Positions 1 through 9,373 of a DNA stretch of 64,000 nt are shown here, piece by piece. Each line of letters begins with the position of its first letter. Positions within the stretch are counted from its first letter, which is position 1. The notes beneath the pieces are model-generated. The model saw only the letters and a list, made by a program, of their open reading frames with translations, was not told where the DNA came from and ran no database searches. The translations under genes and the position numbers were made by a program. This DNA comes from Rhodovulum sp. (GTDB lineage: Bacteria; Pseudomonadota; Alphaproteobacteria; Rhodobacterales; Rhodobacteraceae). The stretch is from assembly GCA_020637615.1 (NCBI GenBank), contig JACKKC010000017.1, positions 1-64,000 of the forward strand, written 5' to 3'.

Positions 1-195
1 GTCTCGCGTGGCGGCAGGAAGGTTCCCAAGGGGCACTGCATCTGGAGCCATTCTTCGGGGCGGGCGCTGCCCGGCGGTGCCGGCCGGGCGGATGGCGGTG
101 CCAGGCGCGCCGAACTCGGCCGCACGCGGTCGCGTTGCCGCATGCGATCGCTCTGGAAGTTCCCCCGCGGCGGATTGACAGGCTTCGGCGCTTCG
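1..195. other. Left edge, no gene recognised
   Basis: I see no convincing coding frame in the first 195 bases on either strand. The short open frames here have arginine/proline-rich translations typical of GC-rich non-coding sequence. It could be the spacer after an upstream gene that lies outside the window. Confidence 0.4.
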
Positions 196-199
196 TGGC

Positions 200-401
200 A
201 CCGTCGGGCGTCAACGGTTTCCGGGCGCGAAGCGTCGGGAATGAAAAGGGAACACGGTGTGGACGACCCGAAGGGGACCAAATCCGTGGCTGCCCCCGCA
301 ACTGTGAGCGGCGAGCGCGGCTGAGAGTGAGCCACTGGGGCGGTTGCGTCCCGGGAAGGCCGGCCAAGCGACGACCCGCGAGCCAGGAGACCTGCCGTTG
401 A
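200..401 (+). ncRNA. Cobalamin (B12) riboswitch
   Basis: The leader of the cbt operon holds the conserved blocks of the cobalamin aptamer in order: GGGAACACGGTG near 247, the core GCTGCCCCCGCAACTGTGAG near 289, GCCACTG near 331, GGGAAGGCC near 353, and the B12-box core GAGCCAGGAGACCTGCC ending near 396. About 220 bases separate its end from the cbtB start, leaving room for an expression platform. By family knowledge, adenosylcobalamin binding lowers expression of the genes below, which fits a cobalt-uptake operon. Outer limits are approximate. Confidence 0.9.
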
Positions 402-620
402 CGCGAGGGGTCTGCGACGGATCCCGCGCGAGCACGACCGGATGCCGGGGTGAGCGTCTGGCGGTGAGGGGGATGGCGCCCGGCGCGGGCCATCGCATCC
501 GCCTCGACGCCAAAGCCCTCTCCCGCTTCGGGCCCAGGGGCCGTTGTCGACGGCTCGAACCAACTGCGCGCCGCCGGGATGGGCGGCTTCCGCGGAAACC
601 CGGGAAGGCGAGAGAACGAG

Positions 621-800
621 ATGACGACCACGGCAAATGCAATCGCCCCTTCGGCCGCGACGCGGGAAACCCGCGTCCTGGCGGTGCTGACGCTCGCGGC
701 AGGGCTCGCGGTCGTCTTCCTGACCGGCTTCGCGCATTCGGCCACGATCCACGACGCGGCGCATGACACGCGCCATGCGATGGCGTTTCCCTGCCACTGA
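621..800 (+). CDS. cbtB: CbtB, small cobalt transporter subunit
   Basis: A 59-residue protein with one hydrophobic segment (about residues 18-38) and a short His-rich tail containing HDAAHDTRHAM and a final CH, the signature of CbtB. The tail is thought to bind Co2+ near the membrane. The ATG at 621 is preferred over the upstream ATG at 579 because GGAAGGCGAGAG lies just before it and the extra 14 residues are basic and unlike the family. It lies 24 bases before cbtA and below the cobalamin riboswitch, so its role in B12-repressible cobalt uptake is well supported by context. Confidence 0.87.
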   Translation: MTTTANAIAPSAATRETRVLAVLTLAAGLAVVFLTGFAHSATIHDAAHDTRHAMAFPCH

Positions 801-824
801 CCGCGGCCCGCCGGGGGAGTTGAG

Positions 825-1538
825 ATGATCGTGCGAATCCTGAAGGCGGCGCTCGTCGCCGGCTTCGTCGCCGGGCTGGTGACGGCGGTGCTGCAGCATT
901 TCACCACCACGCCGCTGATCCTTCACGCCGAGCAGTTCGAATTCGGCGACGCGGCCTGGAACGGGGTCGAGCATCTGGTGCTGGTCCATGGCCACGCCGC
1001 CGGACATGACCTCGGCGAGGGAGATGCGGCGGGCGCCCTCGCCAGGACCGTCACGACCTCGATTGCCACCATCGGCACGGCCTTCGGCTTCGCGCTGGTG
1101 CTCCTCTCGGTGATGGTTCTGGCCAATGCGGAGATCACCGCGCGCAGCGGGCTGCTCTGGGGGTTGGCGGGGTTCGTCGCGACCGGTCTCGCGCCCTCCC
1201 TGGGGCTCAGCCCCGAATTGCCGGGATCCGCGGCGGCAGATCTGATCGGCCGCCAGGTCTGGTGGATCGGCACCGCGCTCGCCACGGCGGCGGCGCTCTG
1301 GCTGGCGCTGCGCGTGTCGAGCCCGGCCGCGATCGGCGCCGCATTGGTGCTGGCGGTGCTGCCCCATGTCATCGGCGCGCCGCAGCCCGACGACTTCGCG
1401 AGCGCTGTGCCGGCCGAGCTTTCCGCGGAATTCGCGGCCGCCTCGCTGGTGGTGCAGGCGGTTCTCTGGACCCTCAGCGGCGCGGTGGCAGGCTTCGTCT
1501 GGCAGCGCTCCGGGCGCGGCGAGACCGCCGCGGCGTGA
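825..1538 (+). CDS. cbtA: CbtA, cobalt transporter membrane subunit
   Basis: 237 residues with about five predicted membrane segments and a His-rich loop (HGHAAGHDLGEGDAAG, about residues 55-70) near the first one, as in the CbtA family of predicted cobalt transporters. GGGGGAG precedes the ATG. It forms the cbtB-cbtA pair under the cobalamin riboswitch. Cobalt specificity is inferred from family and riboswitch context, not directly visible. Its stop overlaps the GTG start of the next gene. Confidence 0.87.
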   Translation: MIVRILKAALVAGFVAGLVTAVLQHFTTTPLILHAEQFEFGDAAWNGVEHLVLVHGHAAGHDLGEGDAAGALARTVTTSIATIGTAFGFALVLLSVMVLANAEITARSGLLWGLAGFVATGLAPSLGLSPELPGSAAADLIGRQVWWIGTALATAAALWLALRVSSPAAIGAALVLAVLPHVIGAPQPDDFASAVPAELSAEFAAASLVVQAVLWTLSGAVAGFVWQRSGRGETAAA

Positions 1539-1930
1539 CCGGCGCCGCCCCGGCGCGCGTGACCGTGCAGGTCTGCGTGCTCTGCGGCGAAGGCGCGGCG
1601 CCGGCCGGCGCGCCCGCCGCCGGCCGGCGGCTCTTCGAGGCGCTCGGCGCCGCGGCCGCGGCGATGCCGGAGATCACCATCGAACCCGTGGAATGCCTGG
1701 CGGTCTGCGACCGGGTGGTCACGCTGGCCTTTCGCGCCCCGGGGAAGTGGAGCTACCTCATCGGCGATGCCGACCCGGACGGCGACGTCGCGGATATCCT
1801 CGCGGCGGCGCGCGCCGTCGCCGCCTCGCCGCACGGCGTCCCGGCCATGCCCGACCGGCCGCCCTTCTTCCGCCGCGGCACCATCGCCCGTCTGCCGCCT
1901 GGGCCGGAGCGCGGCAGCGCCGGCGCCTAG
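1535..1930 (+). CDS. DUF1636 ferredoxin-like metal-associated protein
   Basis: The GTG start overlaps the cbtA stop (GTGA), giving a 131-residue protein. It has the DUF1636 pattern: VCVLCGEG near the N terminus and a central PVECLAVCDR, followed by KWSYLIGD. The paired cysteines recall thioredoxin-like [2Fe-2S] ferredoxins. Members often sit in cobalamin or cobalt-uptake operons, and translational coupling to cbtA here suggests a partner role in cobalt handling. The exact function is unknown. The tail after the SYLIGD region (about residue 80) is Pro/Arg-rich. Confidence 0.75.
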   Translation: MTGAAPARVTVQVCVLCGEGAAPAGAPAAGRRLFEALGAAAAAMPEITIEPVECLAVCDRVVTLAFRAPGKWSYLIGDADPDGDVADILAAARAVAASPHGVPAMPDRPPFFRRGTIARLPPGPERGSAGA

Positions 1931-1978
1931 GCCGACCCCACGGTTTCTGCAAAATCCCGGCATATTGTCTACAGAGCG

Positions 1979-1992
1979 TTGAAAGAGTTCAA
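1979..1992 (+). promoter_or_regulatory. Short palindrome upstream of xdhA
   Basis: TTGAA-AGAG-TTCAA is a perfect 5-bp inverted repeat in an AT-richer patch (about 1950-2040) between the cbt operon and xdhA. It could be an operator for a purine-responsive regulator, but this is inference; short dyads also arise by chance. Confidence 0.25.
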
Positions 1993-2118
1993 TGCACAAG
2001 CCTGTAGGCAGACGGGGCGCGAAAGTGCTTAATCAATTTAGCGAGCGGCAGGTCGCGACGAGCTCCCCGGGGAGGCCGTCGCGGCGCTGCGGCCGACGGG
2101 AGCAACGCGGGAGGTGAC

Positions 2119-3585
2119 GTGGTGGCGAAGACAAGGAACGAGATCCGGTTTCTGCTCAACGGGAGCGAGAAGCGGCTGACCGAGGTGGGGGCCTCGGACA
2201 CGCTGCTCGATTTCCTGCGGCTCGACTGCGGGCTGCGCGGCACCAAGGAGGGCTGCGCCGAGGGCGACTGCGGCGCCTGCACGGTGCTGGTGGGCCGGCG
2301 GCACGGCGCCGGGCTGCGCTACGAGACGGTGAACGCCTGCATCCGGCTGCTGCCCTCGGTCGATCTCTGCCACGTGGTGACCATCGAGCATCTGGCAGGG
2401 CGCGACGGGCCGCTGCATCCCGTGCAGCAGGCGATGGTGGACAAGCACGGCAGCCAGTGCGGCTTCTGCACGCCGGGGATCGTGATGTCGCTCTACGCGC
2501 TCTGGATGGAGACGCCGCGGCCGGAAGTGGGTGCGATCGAGACGGCGCTCCAGGGCAATCTCTGCCGCTGCACAGGCTACGGGCCGATCCTCGCGGCGGC
2601 CAAGGCGGCGGCGGATCTGGGCGCCCCCGAGGCGGACGTGCTGGTGCGCGAACGCGAGGCGGTGCGCGCGCAACTCGCGGCGCTGGACGACGGGGCGCGG
2701 GTCGAGGTGGCGCGCGGTGACGACCGGGCGATCCTGCCCGCGGATGCCGACGATCTGGCGGCGGTTCTGGCCGAGGAGCCCAAGGCGACGATCGTCGCGG
2801 GCTCGACGGATGTCGGGCTCTGGATCACCAAGTTCATGCGCGCGATCTCGCCGGCGGTCTTCATCGGGGAACTCGCCGATCTCAAGGGCATCGAGGTCAC
2901 GGACGAGGCGGTGACCCTGGGTGCGGGCGTCACATACAGCGAATGCGAATCGACGATCGCCGAGGTCTTCCCGCATCTGGCCGAATTCTGGGGAAGGATC
3001 GGCGGCCAGCAGGTGCGCAACATGGGCACCGTCGGCGGCAATGTCGCCAACGGCTCGCCGATCGGCGACACGCCCCCGGTGCTGATCGCGCTCGGCGCGG
3101 AGGTCACGCTGCGCAAGGGTGACGAGCGCCGGGCGGTGGCGCTGGAGGACTTCTTCATCGCCTATGGCAAGCAGGACCGCGCGCCGGGCGATTTCGTGGA
3201 GAGCCTGCGGATCCCGCGGCCGAAGCCGGGCGTGTTCCACGCGGCCTACAAGATCTCCAAGCGGCGCGACGAGGACATCTCCTCGGTCTGCGGCGGCTTC
3301 GCGCTCGAGCTGGCCGACGGCAAGGTCGCGGCTGCGCGGCTCGCCTTCGGCGGCATGGCGGCGACGCCGAAGCGGGCGCCGAAGGCCGAGGCGGCGCTGG
3401 TCGGACGCGCCTGGGATGCGGCGGCGGCGGATGCGGCGGCGGCGGCCCTGGCCGAGGATTTCACGCCGATCAGCGACTGGCGGGCCTCGAAGGAATACCG
3501 GATGGCGGCGGCGCAGAACCTGCTCCGACGCCTCTATCTGGAAACGCAGGGTGGCGACCGGCCGGCGCGGCTGGTGCGGGCATGA
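2119..3585 (+). CDS. xdhA: Xanthine dehydrogenase small subunit (Fe-S/FAD)
   Basis: 488 residues. The N-terminal plant-type [2Fe-2S] domain has CAEGDCGAC (about residues 46-54), the second [2Fe-2S] helical domain has QCGFCTPG and GNLCRCTGYGP (about 112-150), and a CO-dehydrogenase-type FAD domain fills the rest, with AGSTDVGLWITK and TVGGNVANGSPIGD as flavin-site motifs. It passes electrons from the molybdenum subunit to NAD. The start is one of two tandem GTG codons (2119 or 2122) after GGGAGGTGA. It is the first gene of xdhABC, overlapping xdhB by 4 bases. Purine catabolism, cytoplasm. Confidence 0.95.
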   Translation: MVAKTRNEIRFLLNGSEKRLTEVGASDTLLDFLRLDCGLRGTKEGCAEGDCGACTVLVGRRHGAGLRYETVNACIRLLPSVDLCHVVTIEHLAGRDGPLHPVQQAMVDKHGSQCGFCTPGIVMSLYALWMETPRPEVGAIETALQGNLCRCTGYGPILAAAKAAADLGAPEADVLVREREAVRAQLAALDDGARVEVARGDDRAILPADADDLAAVLAEEPKATIVAGSTDVGLWITKFMRAISPAVFIGELADLKGIEVTDEAVTLGAGVTYSECESTIAEVFPHLAEFWGRIGGQQVRNMGTVGGNVANGSPIGDTPPVLIALGAEVTLRKGDERRAVALEDFFIAYGKQDRAPGDFVESLRIPRPKPGVFHAAYKISKRRDEDISSVCGGFALELADGKVAAARLAFGGMAATPKRAPKAEAALVGRAWDAAAADAAAAALAEDFTPISDWRASKEYRMAAAQNLLRRLYLETQGGDRPARLVRA

Positions 3586-5933
3586 GCATCGGGGGGAAGA
3601 GCATGGGAATGGACGGAGCGATCCGCGGCGGCGTGCATACCGCCCAGCAGCACGATTCGGCAATCAAGCACGTCACGGGGCGAGCGGAATACGCCGATGA
3701 CATCACCGAGCCGATGGGCACGCTGCACGCCTATCTGGGGCTCTCGGAAGCGGCGCATGCCGAGATCGTCTCCATCGATCTCGAGGCGGTGCGCACGGCC
3801 CCCGGCGTGGTCGACGTGCTGACCGCCAAGGACCTGCCGGGCTCGAACGACGTCAGCCCGGTGGGCAGGCACGACGACCCGGTCTTCGCGGAGGGCCGCG
3901 TGGAATTCTGGGGCCAGCCGATGTTCGCGGTGATCGCCGAGACGCGCGACGCGGCGCGGCGGGCGGCGACAAAGGCCAAGGTCGAGTACAGGGCGCTTCG
4001 CCATGTCACGGACGTGGCCGAGGCGATCGCGGCGGATTATCCCCATGTGATCGACCCGCTGAAGCTCGAGCGCGGCGATGTCGGGCCGGCGCTGGAGGCC
4101 GCGCCGCACCGCCTCAAGGGCAGCCTGCGCGTCGGCGGGCAGGACCATTTCTATCTCGAGGGCATGATCGCCTTCGCCATTCCCGGCGAGGACGACGAGG
4201 TGACGGTCTTTTCCTCCACCCAGCATCCGAGCGAGGTGCAGCACATGGTGGCGCATGTGCTCGGGGTGCCGTCGCATTCGGTGACCATCCAGGTGCGGCG
4301 CATGGGCGGCGGCTTCGGCGGCAAGGAGACCCAGCCGAACCTCTTCGCCGCGGTGGCCGCGGTGGCCGCCAAGAAGCTCGGGCGGGCGGTCAAGATCCGT
4401 CCCGACCGCGACGACGACATGAGCGCCACGGGCAAGCGCCACGATTTCCTGGTCGAATACGACGTGGGCTTCGACGATGACGGGCGCATCCTGGCGGTCG
4501 AGGGCATGTTCGCGGCGCGCTGCGGCTTCTCCGCCGATCTGAGCGGGCCGGTGACCGACCGGGCGCTGTTCCACGCCGACAACGCCTATTTCTACCCGGC
4601 GGTGCGGCTGGTCTCGCGGCCGATGAAGACCAACACAGTCTCGAACACCGCCTTCCGCGGCTTCGGCGGGCCGCAGGGGGTGATCGCCGCCGAGCGCATC
4701 GTCGAGGAGATCGCCTATGCCCTCGGCAAGGACCCGCTCGAAGTGCGCCGGACGAACTTCTACGGCGCCGAGGGGCGCGACGTCACGCCCTATCACCAGA
4801 AGGTCGAGGACAATATCGTCAACCGCGTCGTCGACGAGCTGGAGGCGCGCGCCGAATACGCGCGGCGGCGCGAGGCGGTGCTGGCCTTCAACGCGGAGGG
4901 CGGCGTGATCCGCAAGGGGATCGCGCTGACGCCGGTGAAGTTCGGGATCTCCTTCACCGCTACCTGGTACAATCAGGCCGGCGCGCTGGTGCATATCTAC
5001 AACGACGGCTCGCTCCACCTCAATCACGGCGGGACCGAGATGGGGCAGGGGCTCAACACCAAGGTCGCGCAGGTGGTTGCCGATTGCTTCCAGGTCGACC
5101 TGGAGCATGTGCGCATCACCGCCACGACCACGGCGAAGGTGCCGAATACCTCCGCCACGGCGGCCTCCTCGGGCTCGGATCTCAACGGCATGGCGGCGCA
5201 GAACGCGGCGGAGCAGATCCGCGGCCGGCTCGTCGACTTCGCCGCCGAGAAATGGGGCGTCGCGCCCGACCAGGTGGTCTTCGAGCCGAATGTCGTGCTG
5301 GTCGGCAATACCCGGATGAGCTTCCCGGAGTTCATCAAGGAAGCCTATATGGCGCGGGTGCATCTCTCGGCGGCGGGCTTCTACAAGACCCCGGACATCC
5401 ATTGGGACCGGGCGGCGGGCAAGGGGCGGCCGTTCTACTACTTCGCCTATGGCGCGGCGGTCTCCGAGGTCAGCATCGACACGCTGACCGGGGAATACCA
5501 GGTCGACCGGGTGGACATCCTGCACGACGTGGGCCGCTCGCTGAACCCGGCCATCGACAAGGGCCAGGTGGAGGGCGGCTTCATCCAGGGGGTCGGCTGG
5601 CTGACCACCGAGGAATTGTGGTGGGACGACAAGGGCAGGCTGCGCACCCATGCGCCCTCGACCTACAAGATCCCGCTCGCCTCGGACCGGGCGCGGATCT
5701 TCAACGTCGACCTCGCCGACTGGTCGGAGAACCGCGAGCCGACGATCCGGCGCTCCAAGGCGGTGGGCGAGCCGCCCTTCATGCTCGGCATCTCGGTGCT
5801 CGAGGCGCTGTCGATGGCCGTCGCCAGCGTCGCGGACTACCGCCAATGCCCGCGGCTCGACGCGCCGGCGACGCCGGAGCGGGTGCTGATGGCGGTGACG
5901 CGGCTCCGGGGCGAGGCGGGCGCGGCGGCGTGA
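3582..5933 (+). CDS. xdhB: Xanthine dehydrogenase molybdenum subunit
   Basis: 783 residues of the aldehyde oxidase/xanthine dehydrogenase molybdopterin-binding family. Visible motifs include RRMGGGFGGKE (cofactor contact), NTAFRGFGGPQG, HGGTEMGQGLNTK, and near the C terminus KAVGEPPFMLG, which carries the expected catalytic Glu. The ATG overlaps the xdhA stop. With XdhA it hydroxylates hypoxanthine and xanthine to urate. Length and motif order match the bacterial two-subunit enzyme, and nothing is missing. Confidence 0.95.
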   Translation: MSIGGKSMGMDGAIRGGVHTAQQHDSAIKHVTGRAEYADDITEPMGTLHAYLGLSEAAHAEIVSIDLEAVRTAPGVVDVLTAKDLPGSNDVSPVGRHDDPVFAEGRVEFWGQPMFAVIAETRDAARRAATKAKVEYRALRHVTDVAEAIAADYPHVIDPLKLERGDVGPALEAAPHRLKGSLRVGGQDHFYLEGMIAFAIPGEDDEVTVFSSTQHPSEVQHMVAHVLGVPSHSVTIQVRRMGGGFGGKETQPNLFAAVAAVAAKKLGRAVKIRPDRDDDMSATGKRHDFLVEYDVGFDDDGRILAVEGMFAARCGFSADLSGPVTDRALFHADNAYFYPAVRLVSRPMKTNTVSNTAFRGFGGPQGVIAAERIVEEIAYALGKDPLEVRRTNFYGAEGRDVTPYHQKVEDNIVNRVVDELEARAEYARRREAVLAFNAEGGVIRKGIALTPVKFGISFTATWYNQAGALVHIYNDGSLHLNHGGTEMGQGLNTKVAQVVADCFQVDLEHVRITATTTAKVPNTSATAASSGSDLNGMAAQNAAEQIRGRLVDFAAEKWGVAPDQVVFEPNVVLVGNTRMSFPEFIKEAYMARVHLSAAGFYKTPDIHWDRAAGKGRPFYYFAYGAAVSEVSIDTLTGEYQVDRVDILHDVGRSLNPAIDKGQVEGGFIQGVGWLTTEELWWDDKGRLRTHAPSTYKIPLASDRARIFNVDLADWSENREPTIRRSKAVGEPPFMLGISVLEALSMAVASVADYRQCPRLDAPATPERVLMAVTRLRGEAGAAA

Positions 5934-6781
5934 TGGAACGGCCGCGCGCCCTGGCCCGGTTCCTCGACGCGTCGAAAGACGTGGTCGAGGTGCGCATCGC
6001 GCGGGCGCGCGGCTCGACGCCGCGCGAGGCCGGCGCGGTGATGCATGTGGCCGCGGGCGGGGTGCGTGGCACGATCGGCGGCGGGCAGCTCGAATACATG
6101 GTCATCGACGAGGCCCGCAGCCTGCTGGCCCAGGGCGGGGACCGCCGGGTGATGGACATCCCGCTCGGGCCGGAGATCGGGCAATGCTGCGGCGGCCGGG
6201 TCGAGATCACGCTCACGCGCATGGACGCGGCGGCACGCTCGGCGGCGCTGGCCGAGGCCGAGGCCGAATTCGCCGCCGCGCCGCAGGTGCTGATCTTCGG
6301 CGCCGGCCATGTGGGCCGGGCGCTGGCGGAGACGCTCTCGCTCCTGCCGCTGCGCACGCGGCTCATCGACCAGCGCGGCGAGGAACTGGAACGGGCGACC
6401 GATGCGGTGGAGCGCATCCACACGGTGTTGCCCGAGGCCGAGGTCGCGCATGTGCCGCCGGGCAGCGCCTTCGTGGTGACGACGCACGAGCATTCGCTCG
6501 ACTTCCTCATCACGGCGGAGGCGCTGGCGCGCGGCGATGCGGCCTATGTCGGCATGATCGGCTCGAAGACCAAGCGCGTCTCCTTCGAGCGCTGGTGCCG
6601 GGACGAGGGCCGCGGCATCTCGGCCGGCGCGCTGGTCTGCCCGATCGGGGCGGCGGGCCGCGGCGACAAGCGGCCGGCGGTGATCGCCGCCTTCGTGGCG
6701 GCCGAGATCCTCGGGCGCCTTGCCGCGGTCGGCGAAGGGCTGCCCTCGGGCAGGGCGGCGCGGGCACCGAACGGCGAATAA
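5933..6781 (+). CDS. xdhC: XdhC, molybdenum cofactor insertion factor
   Basis: The ATG overlaps the xdhB stop by one base, giving 282 residues. It has the XdhC/CoxI N-terminal domain with ARGSTPREAGA, GTIGGGQLEY and GPEIGQCCGG, and a C-terminal Rossmann-like domain with LIFGAGHVGRAL. XdhC binds Moco, promotes its sulfuration and inserts it into the XdhB subunit. Its position as third gene of the operon is the usual one. Confidence 0.93.
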   Translation: MERPRALARFLDASKDVVEVRIARARGSTPREAGAVMHVAAGGVRGTIGGGQLEYMVIDEARSLLAQGGDRRVMDIPLGPEIGQCCGGRVEITLTRMDAAARSAALAEAEAEFAAAPQVLIFGAGHVGRALAETLSLLPLRTRLIDQRGEELERATDAVERIHTVLPEAEVAHVPPGSAFVVTTHEHSLDFLITAEALARGDAAYVGMIGSKTKRVSFERWCRDEGRGISAGALVCPIGAAGRGDKRPAVIAAFVAAEILGRLAAVGEGLPSGRAARAPNGE

Positions 6782-6842
6782 GGCCTGAGCGCCGGAGCGC
6801 AAGGGCCGGAAGACAAAAGCAAGCAACAGTGAGGAACACCGA

Positions 6843-8144
6843 ATGCTCGAAAGTCTCTTCAAACTAGAGGAACACGGGACGAACCTGCGCACCGAAGCGA
6901 TCGCGGGTCTGACCACCTTCCTGACGATGGCCTATATCATCTTCGTCAACCCGCAGATCCTCGCCACGACCGGCATGGATCAGAGCGCGGTCTTCGTGGC
7001 GACCTGTCTCGCCGCCGCCCTCGGCTCGGCGATCATGGGCTTCTATGCGAACTGGCCGATCGCCATGGCGCCGGGCATGGGGCTGAACGCCTTCTTCGCC
7101 TTCACCGTTGTCGGGACCATGGGCTTCACCTGGCAGTCGGCGCTCGGGGCGGTCTTCATCTCCGGCTGCATCTTCCTGCTGCTCACCGTCACGGGAGTGC
7201 GGCGCTGGCTGGTCGCGGGCATCCCGCATTCGATGCGCAGCGCGGTCGCCGCGGGCATCGGGATGTTCCTCGGCATCATCGCGCTCAAGAACGCCGGTAT
7301 CGTCGTGGCGAGCGAGGCGACCTATGTGGCGCTCGGCCACATGACCGATCCGGCGCCGATGCTGGCCATGATCGGCCTCTTCGTGATCGCCGCCCTCGAC
7401 ACGCTGAAGGTCAAGGGTGCTATCCTGATCGGCATCCTCGGCGTCACGATCGTCTCGATCTTCCTCGGCCTGAGCGAATTCGGCGGCATCGTCTCCACGC
7501 CGCCCAGCATCGCCCCGACCTTCCTGCAGCTCGACATCCTCGGCGCGATCAGTACGGGCATCCTCCAGGTCGTCCTGGTCTTCGTGCTGGTCGAGGTCTT
7601 CGACGCCACTGGCACGCTGATCGGCGTGGCCAAGCGCGCCGGCCTGCTGACCGAAGGCTCCGGCCACACCAATCCGCAGCTCGGCAAGGCGCTCCTGTCC
7701 GACAGCTCGGCGATCGTCGCGGGCTCGTTCCTTGGCACCTCGAGCACCACGGCCTATGTCGAGAGCGCCTCGGGCGTGCTGGCGGGCGGGCGCACCGGGC
7801 TGACCGCCGTTGTGGTCGCGGTCCTCTTCCTCGCGGCCCTCTTCTTCGCGCCGCTGGCGGGCACGGTGCCGGCCTTCGCCACCGCGCCGGCGCTGCTCTA
7901 CGTCGCCTGTCTGATGATGCGCGAGCTGACCGACATCGACTGGGACGACATCACCGAGGCGGTGCCTTCGGCCCTGACCGCGCTGATGATGCCGCTGACC
8001 TATTCGATCGCCAACGGCCTCGCCTTCGGCTTCATCAGCTATGCCCTGATCAAGCTGCTGACCGGTCGGGTGCGCGAAGTGCATGCGGCGACCTGGCTCG
8101 TCGCCGGCCTCTTCCTGATCCGCTTCGCCTTCCTGACGGAGTGA
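6843..8144 (+). CDS. NCS2-family purine permease (AzgA-like)
   Basis: 433 residues, highly hydrophobic, with about 12-14 membrane spans. AYIIFVNPQIL, PGMGLNAFFAFTV and LVEVFDATGTLIGVAKRAG are the conserved blocks of the guanine/hypoxanthine branch of nucleobase:cation symporters. It starts 61 bases after xdhC in the same direction and ends at a strong terminator, so it is probably the last gene of the xanthine dehydrogenase operon and imports its substrate. Which purine is preferred cannot be read from sequence. Confidence 0.9.
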   Translation: MLESLFKLEEHGTNLRTEAIAGLTTFLTMAYIIFVNPQILATTGMDQSAVFVATCLAAALGSAIMGFYANWPIAMAPGMGLNAFFAFTVVGTMGFTWQSALGAVFISGCIFLLLTVTGVRRWLVAGIPHSMRSAVAAGIGMFLGIIALKNAGIVVASEATYVALGHMTDPAPMLAMIGLFVIAALDTLKVKGAILIGILGVTIVSIFLGLSEFGGIVSTPPSIAPTFLQLDILGAISTGILQVVLVFVLVEVFDATGTLIGVAKRAGLLTEGSGHTNPQLGKALLSDSSAIVAGSFLGTSSTTAYVESASGVLAGGRTGLTAVVVAVLFLAALFFAPLAGTVPAFATAPALLYVACLMMRELTDIDWDDITEAVPSALTALMMPLTYSIANGLAFGFISYALIKLLTGRVREVHAATWLVAGLFLIRFAFLTE

Positions 8145-8185
8145 GCCGGACGCCGTCCGGACGGCGCGCAGCACAGCCAAAGCCC

Positions 8186-8213
8186 CCGCCCGTGCACCAG
8201 CACGGGCGGTTTT
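8186..8213 (+). terminator. Rho-independent terminator after purine operon
   Basis: A perfect 10-bp stem, CCGCCCGTGC / GCACGGGCGG, with a 4-base loop, followed directly by TTTT. It lies 42 bases after the permease stop. Between here and the mazG end at 8446 I see no gene. Confidence 0.9.
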
Positions 8214-8445
8214 GCCTTGCCGGTCATCGGGGATCGGGATGCACCGGCCTCGAACGGTCCGCCGGGCCACGCGGATCCGAAGCGCCCGCCCGAACTGAGT
8301 TCTAAAAAGCCGTGCAATAACAACAGCATAAACAATGTCCCGCTGCGGGACACCACGACAGGCCGGCGCGAGACAGCGCGAGGCCGGTCGCTGGACCGAG
8401 GCGGGTTCGATGCCGGCGGGCCGAGGCGATCGGGCGGAGTTCGAA

Positions 8446-9303
8446 TCAGCCGGTCGACTCCGGGTCGCGCTCGCGGCGCTTCATCGCGTCCCAGAGCGCA
8501 TCCATCTCGGCGAGGGTCACATGCTCGGGGCGCGTGCCGCGTTCGGCGAGCGCGGCTTCGATGCCGTGGAAGCGCCGGGTGAATTTCGCATTGGCCTGGC
8601 GCAGCGCGCCTTCGGGATCGATGCCGAGATGGCGCGCGAGATTGGCCATCACGAACATCAGGTCGCCATATTCCTCCGCGAGCCGGTCCCGGTCGCCGGC
8701 ATCCCGCGCCTCGACGAGCTCGCGGGATTCCTCGGCGATCTTGTCGATGACCGCGCCCGCGTCGGGCCAGTCGAATCCGACGCGCGCGGCGCGGTTCTGC
8801 AGCTTTACCGCGCGGGTCAGCGCCGGCAGGCCGGCGGTCACGCCGTCGAGCGCGCTGGGCGTGGCAGTACGTCCTGCGCGCTCGGCGGCCTTGATGCGCT
8901 CCCAGTCGCGGGTCTGCTGCTCGGCCGACTTGTCCCGGCTCTCGTCGCCGAAGACATGCGGGTGGCGACGCAGCATCTTGTCGGAGATGCCGCGTACCAC
9001 CTCGGCGAAGCCGAAGCGCCCTTCCTCCTCGGCCATGGCGGCGTGATAGACCACCTGGAACAGCAGGTCGCCCAACTCGTCGCGGAGGTCCTCGTGGTCG
9101 CGGCGCGCGATGGCGTCGGCGACCTCATAGGCCTCCTCGATGGTATAGGGGGCGATGGAATCGAAATCCTGCTCGATGTCCCAGGGGCAGCCGCGCTCGG
9201 GGTCGCGCAGCCGCGCCATGATCGCGACGAGCCGCCCTATGCCGCCCTCGGGATCGCGAATCAGCACTTCGTCTTCGGTGGGCGCGGGACTGGACGGGCT
9301 CAT
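8446..9303 (-). CDS. mazG: MazG nucleoside triphosphate pyrophosphohydrolase
   Basis: 285 residues with two MazG repeats. The first has GCPWDIEQDFDSIAPYTIEE and the EEAYEVADAI / RDELGDLLFQVVYHA metal-binding helices. The second, C-terminal repeat has ESRELVEARDAGDRDRLAEE and YGDLMFVMANLARHLG. It hydrolyses (d)NTPs to monophosphate and pyrophosphate, cleaning the pool and affecting stress responses. It is a single gene, divergent from the M20 hydrolase with about 70 bases between. Length is close to the usual for E. coli-type MazG. Confidence 0.93.
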   Translation of the reverse strand: MSPSSPAPTEDEVLIRDPEGGIGRLVAIMARLRDPERGCPWDIEQDFDSIAPYTIEEAYEVADAIARRDHEDLRDELGDLLFQVVYHAAMAEEEGRFGFAEVVRGISDKMLRRHPHVFGDESRDKSAEQQTRDWERIKAAERAGRTATPSALDGVTAGLPALTRAVKLQNRAARVGFDWPDAGAVIDKIAEESRELVEARDAGDRDRLAEEYGDLMFVMANLARHLGIDPEGALRQANAKFTRRFHGIEAALAERGTRPEHVTLAEMDALWDAMKRRERDPESTG

Positions 9304-9373
9304 TATGCGAGACTAGCTGGCAGGGCTGCGGGGCGGCAAGACCCATCGGCGGGCCGGGCGCGGGAGGCGTGGC

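Noticed and set aside
3534..5846. 770-codon open frame antisense to xdhB (also 541 codons antisense to xdhA and 863 codons at 61079-63670)
   Set aside because: Long antisense frames are expected opposite GC-rich genes. Their translations are Arg/His/Asp/Gly-rich with no protein-like motifs, while the sense frames are textbook xdhA, xdhB, acuI and BCCT genes.
8335..8445. Open frame continuing across the mazG 3' region on the plus strand
   Set aside because: It is the antisense of mazG extended into a non-coding gap; no independent motif.
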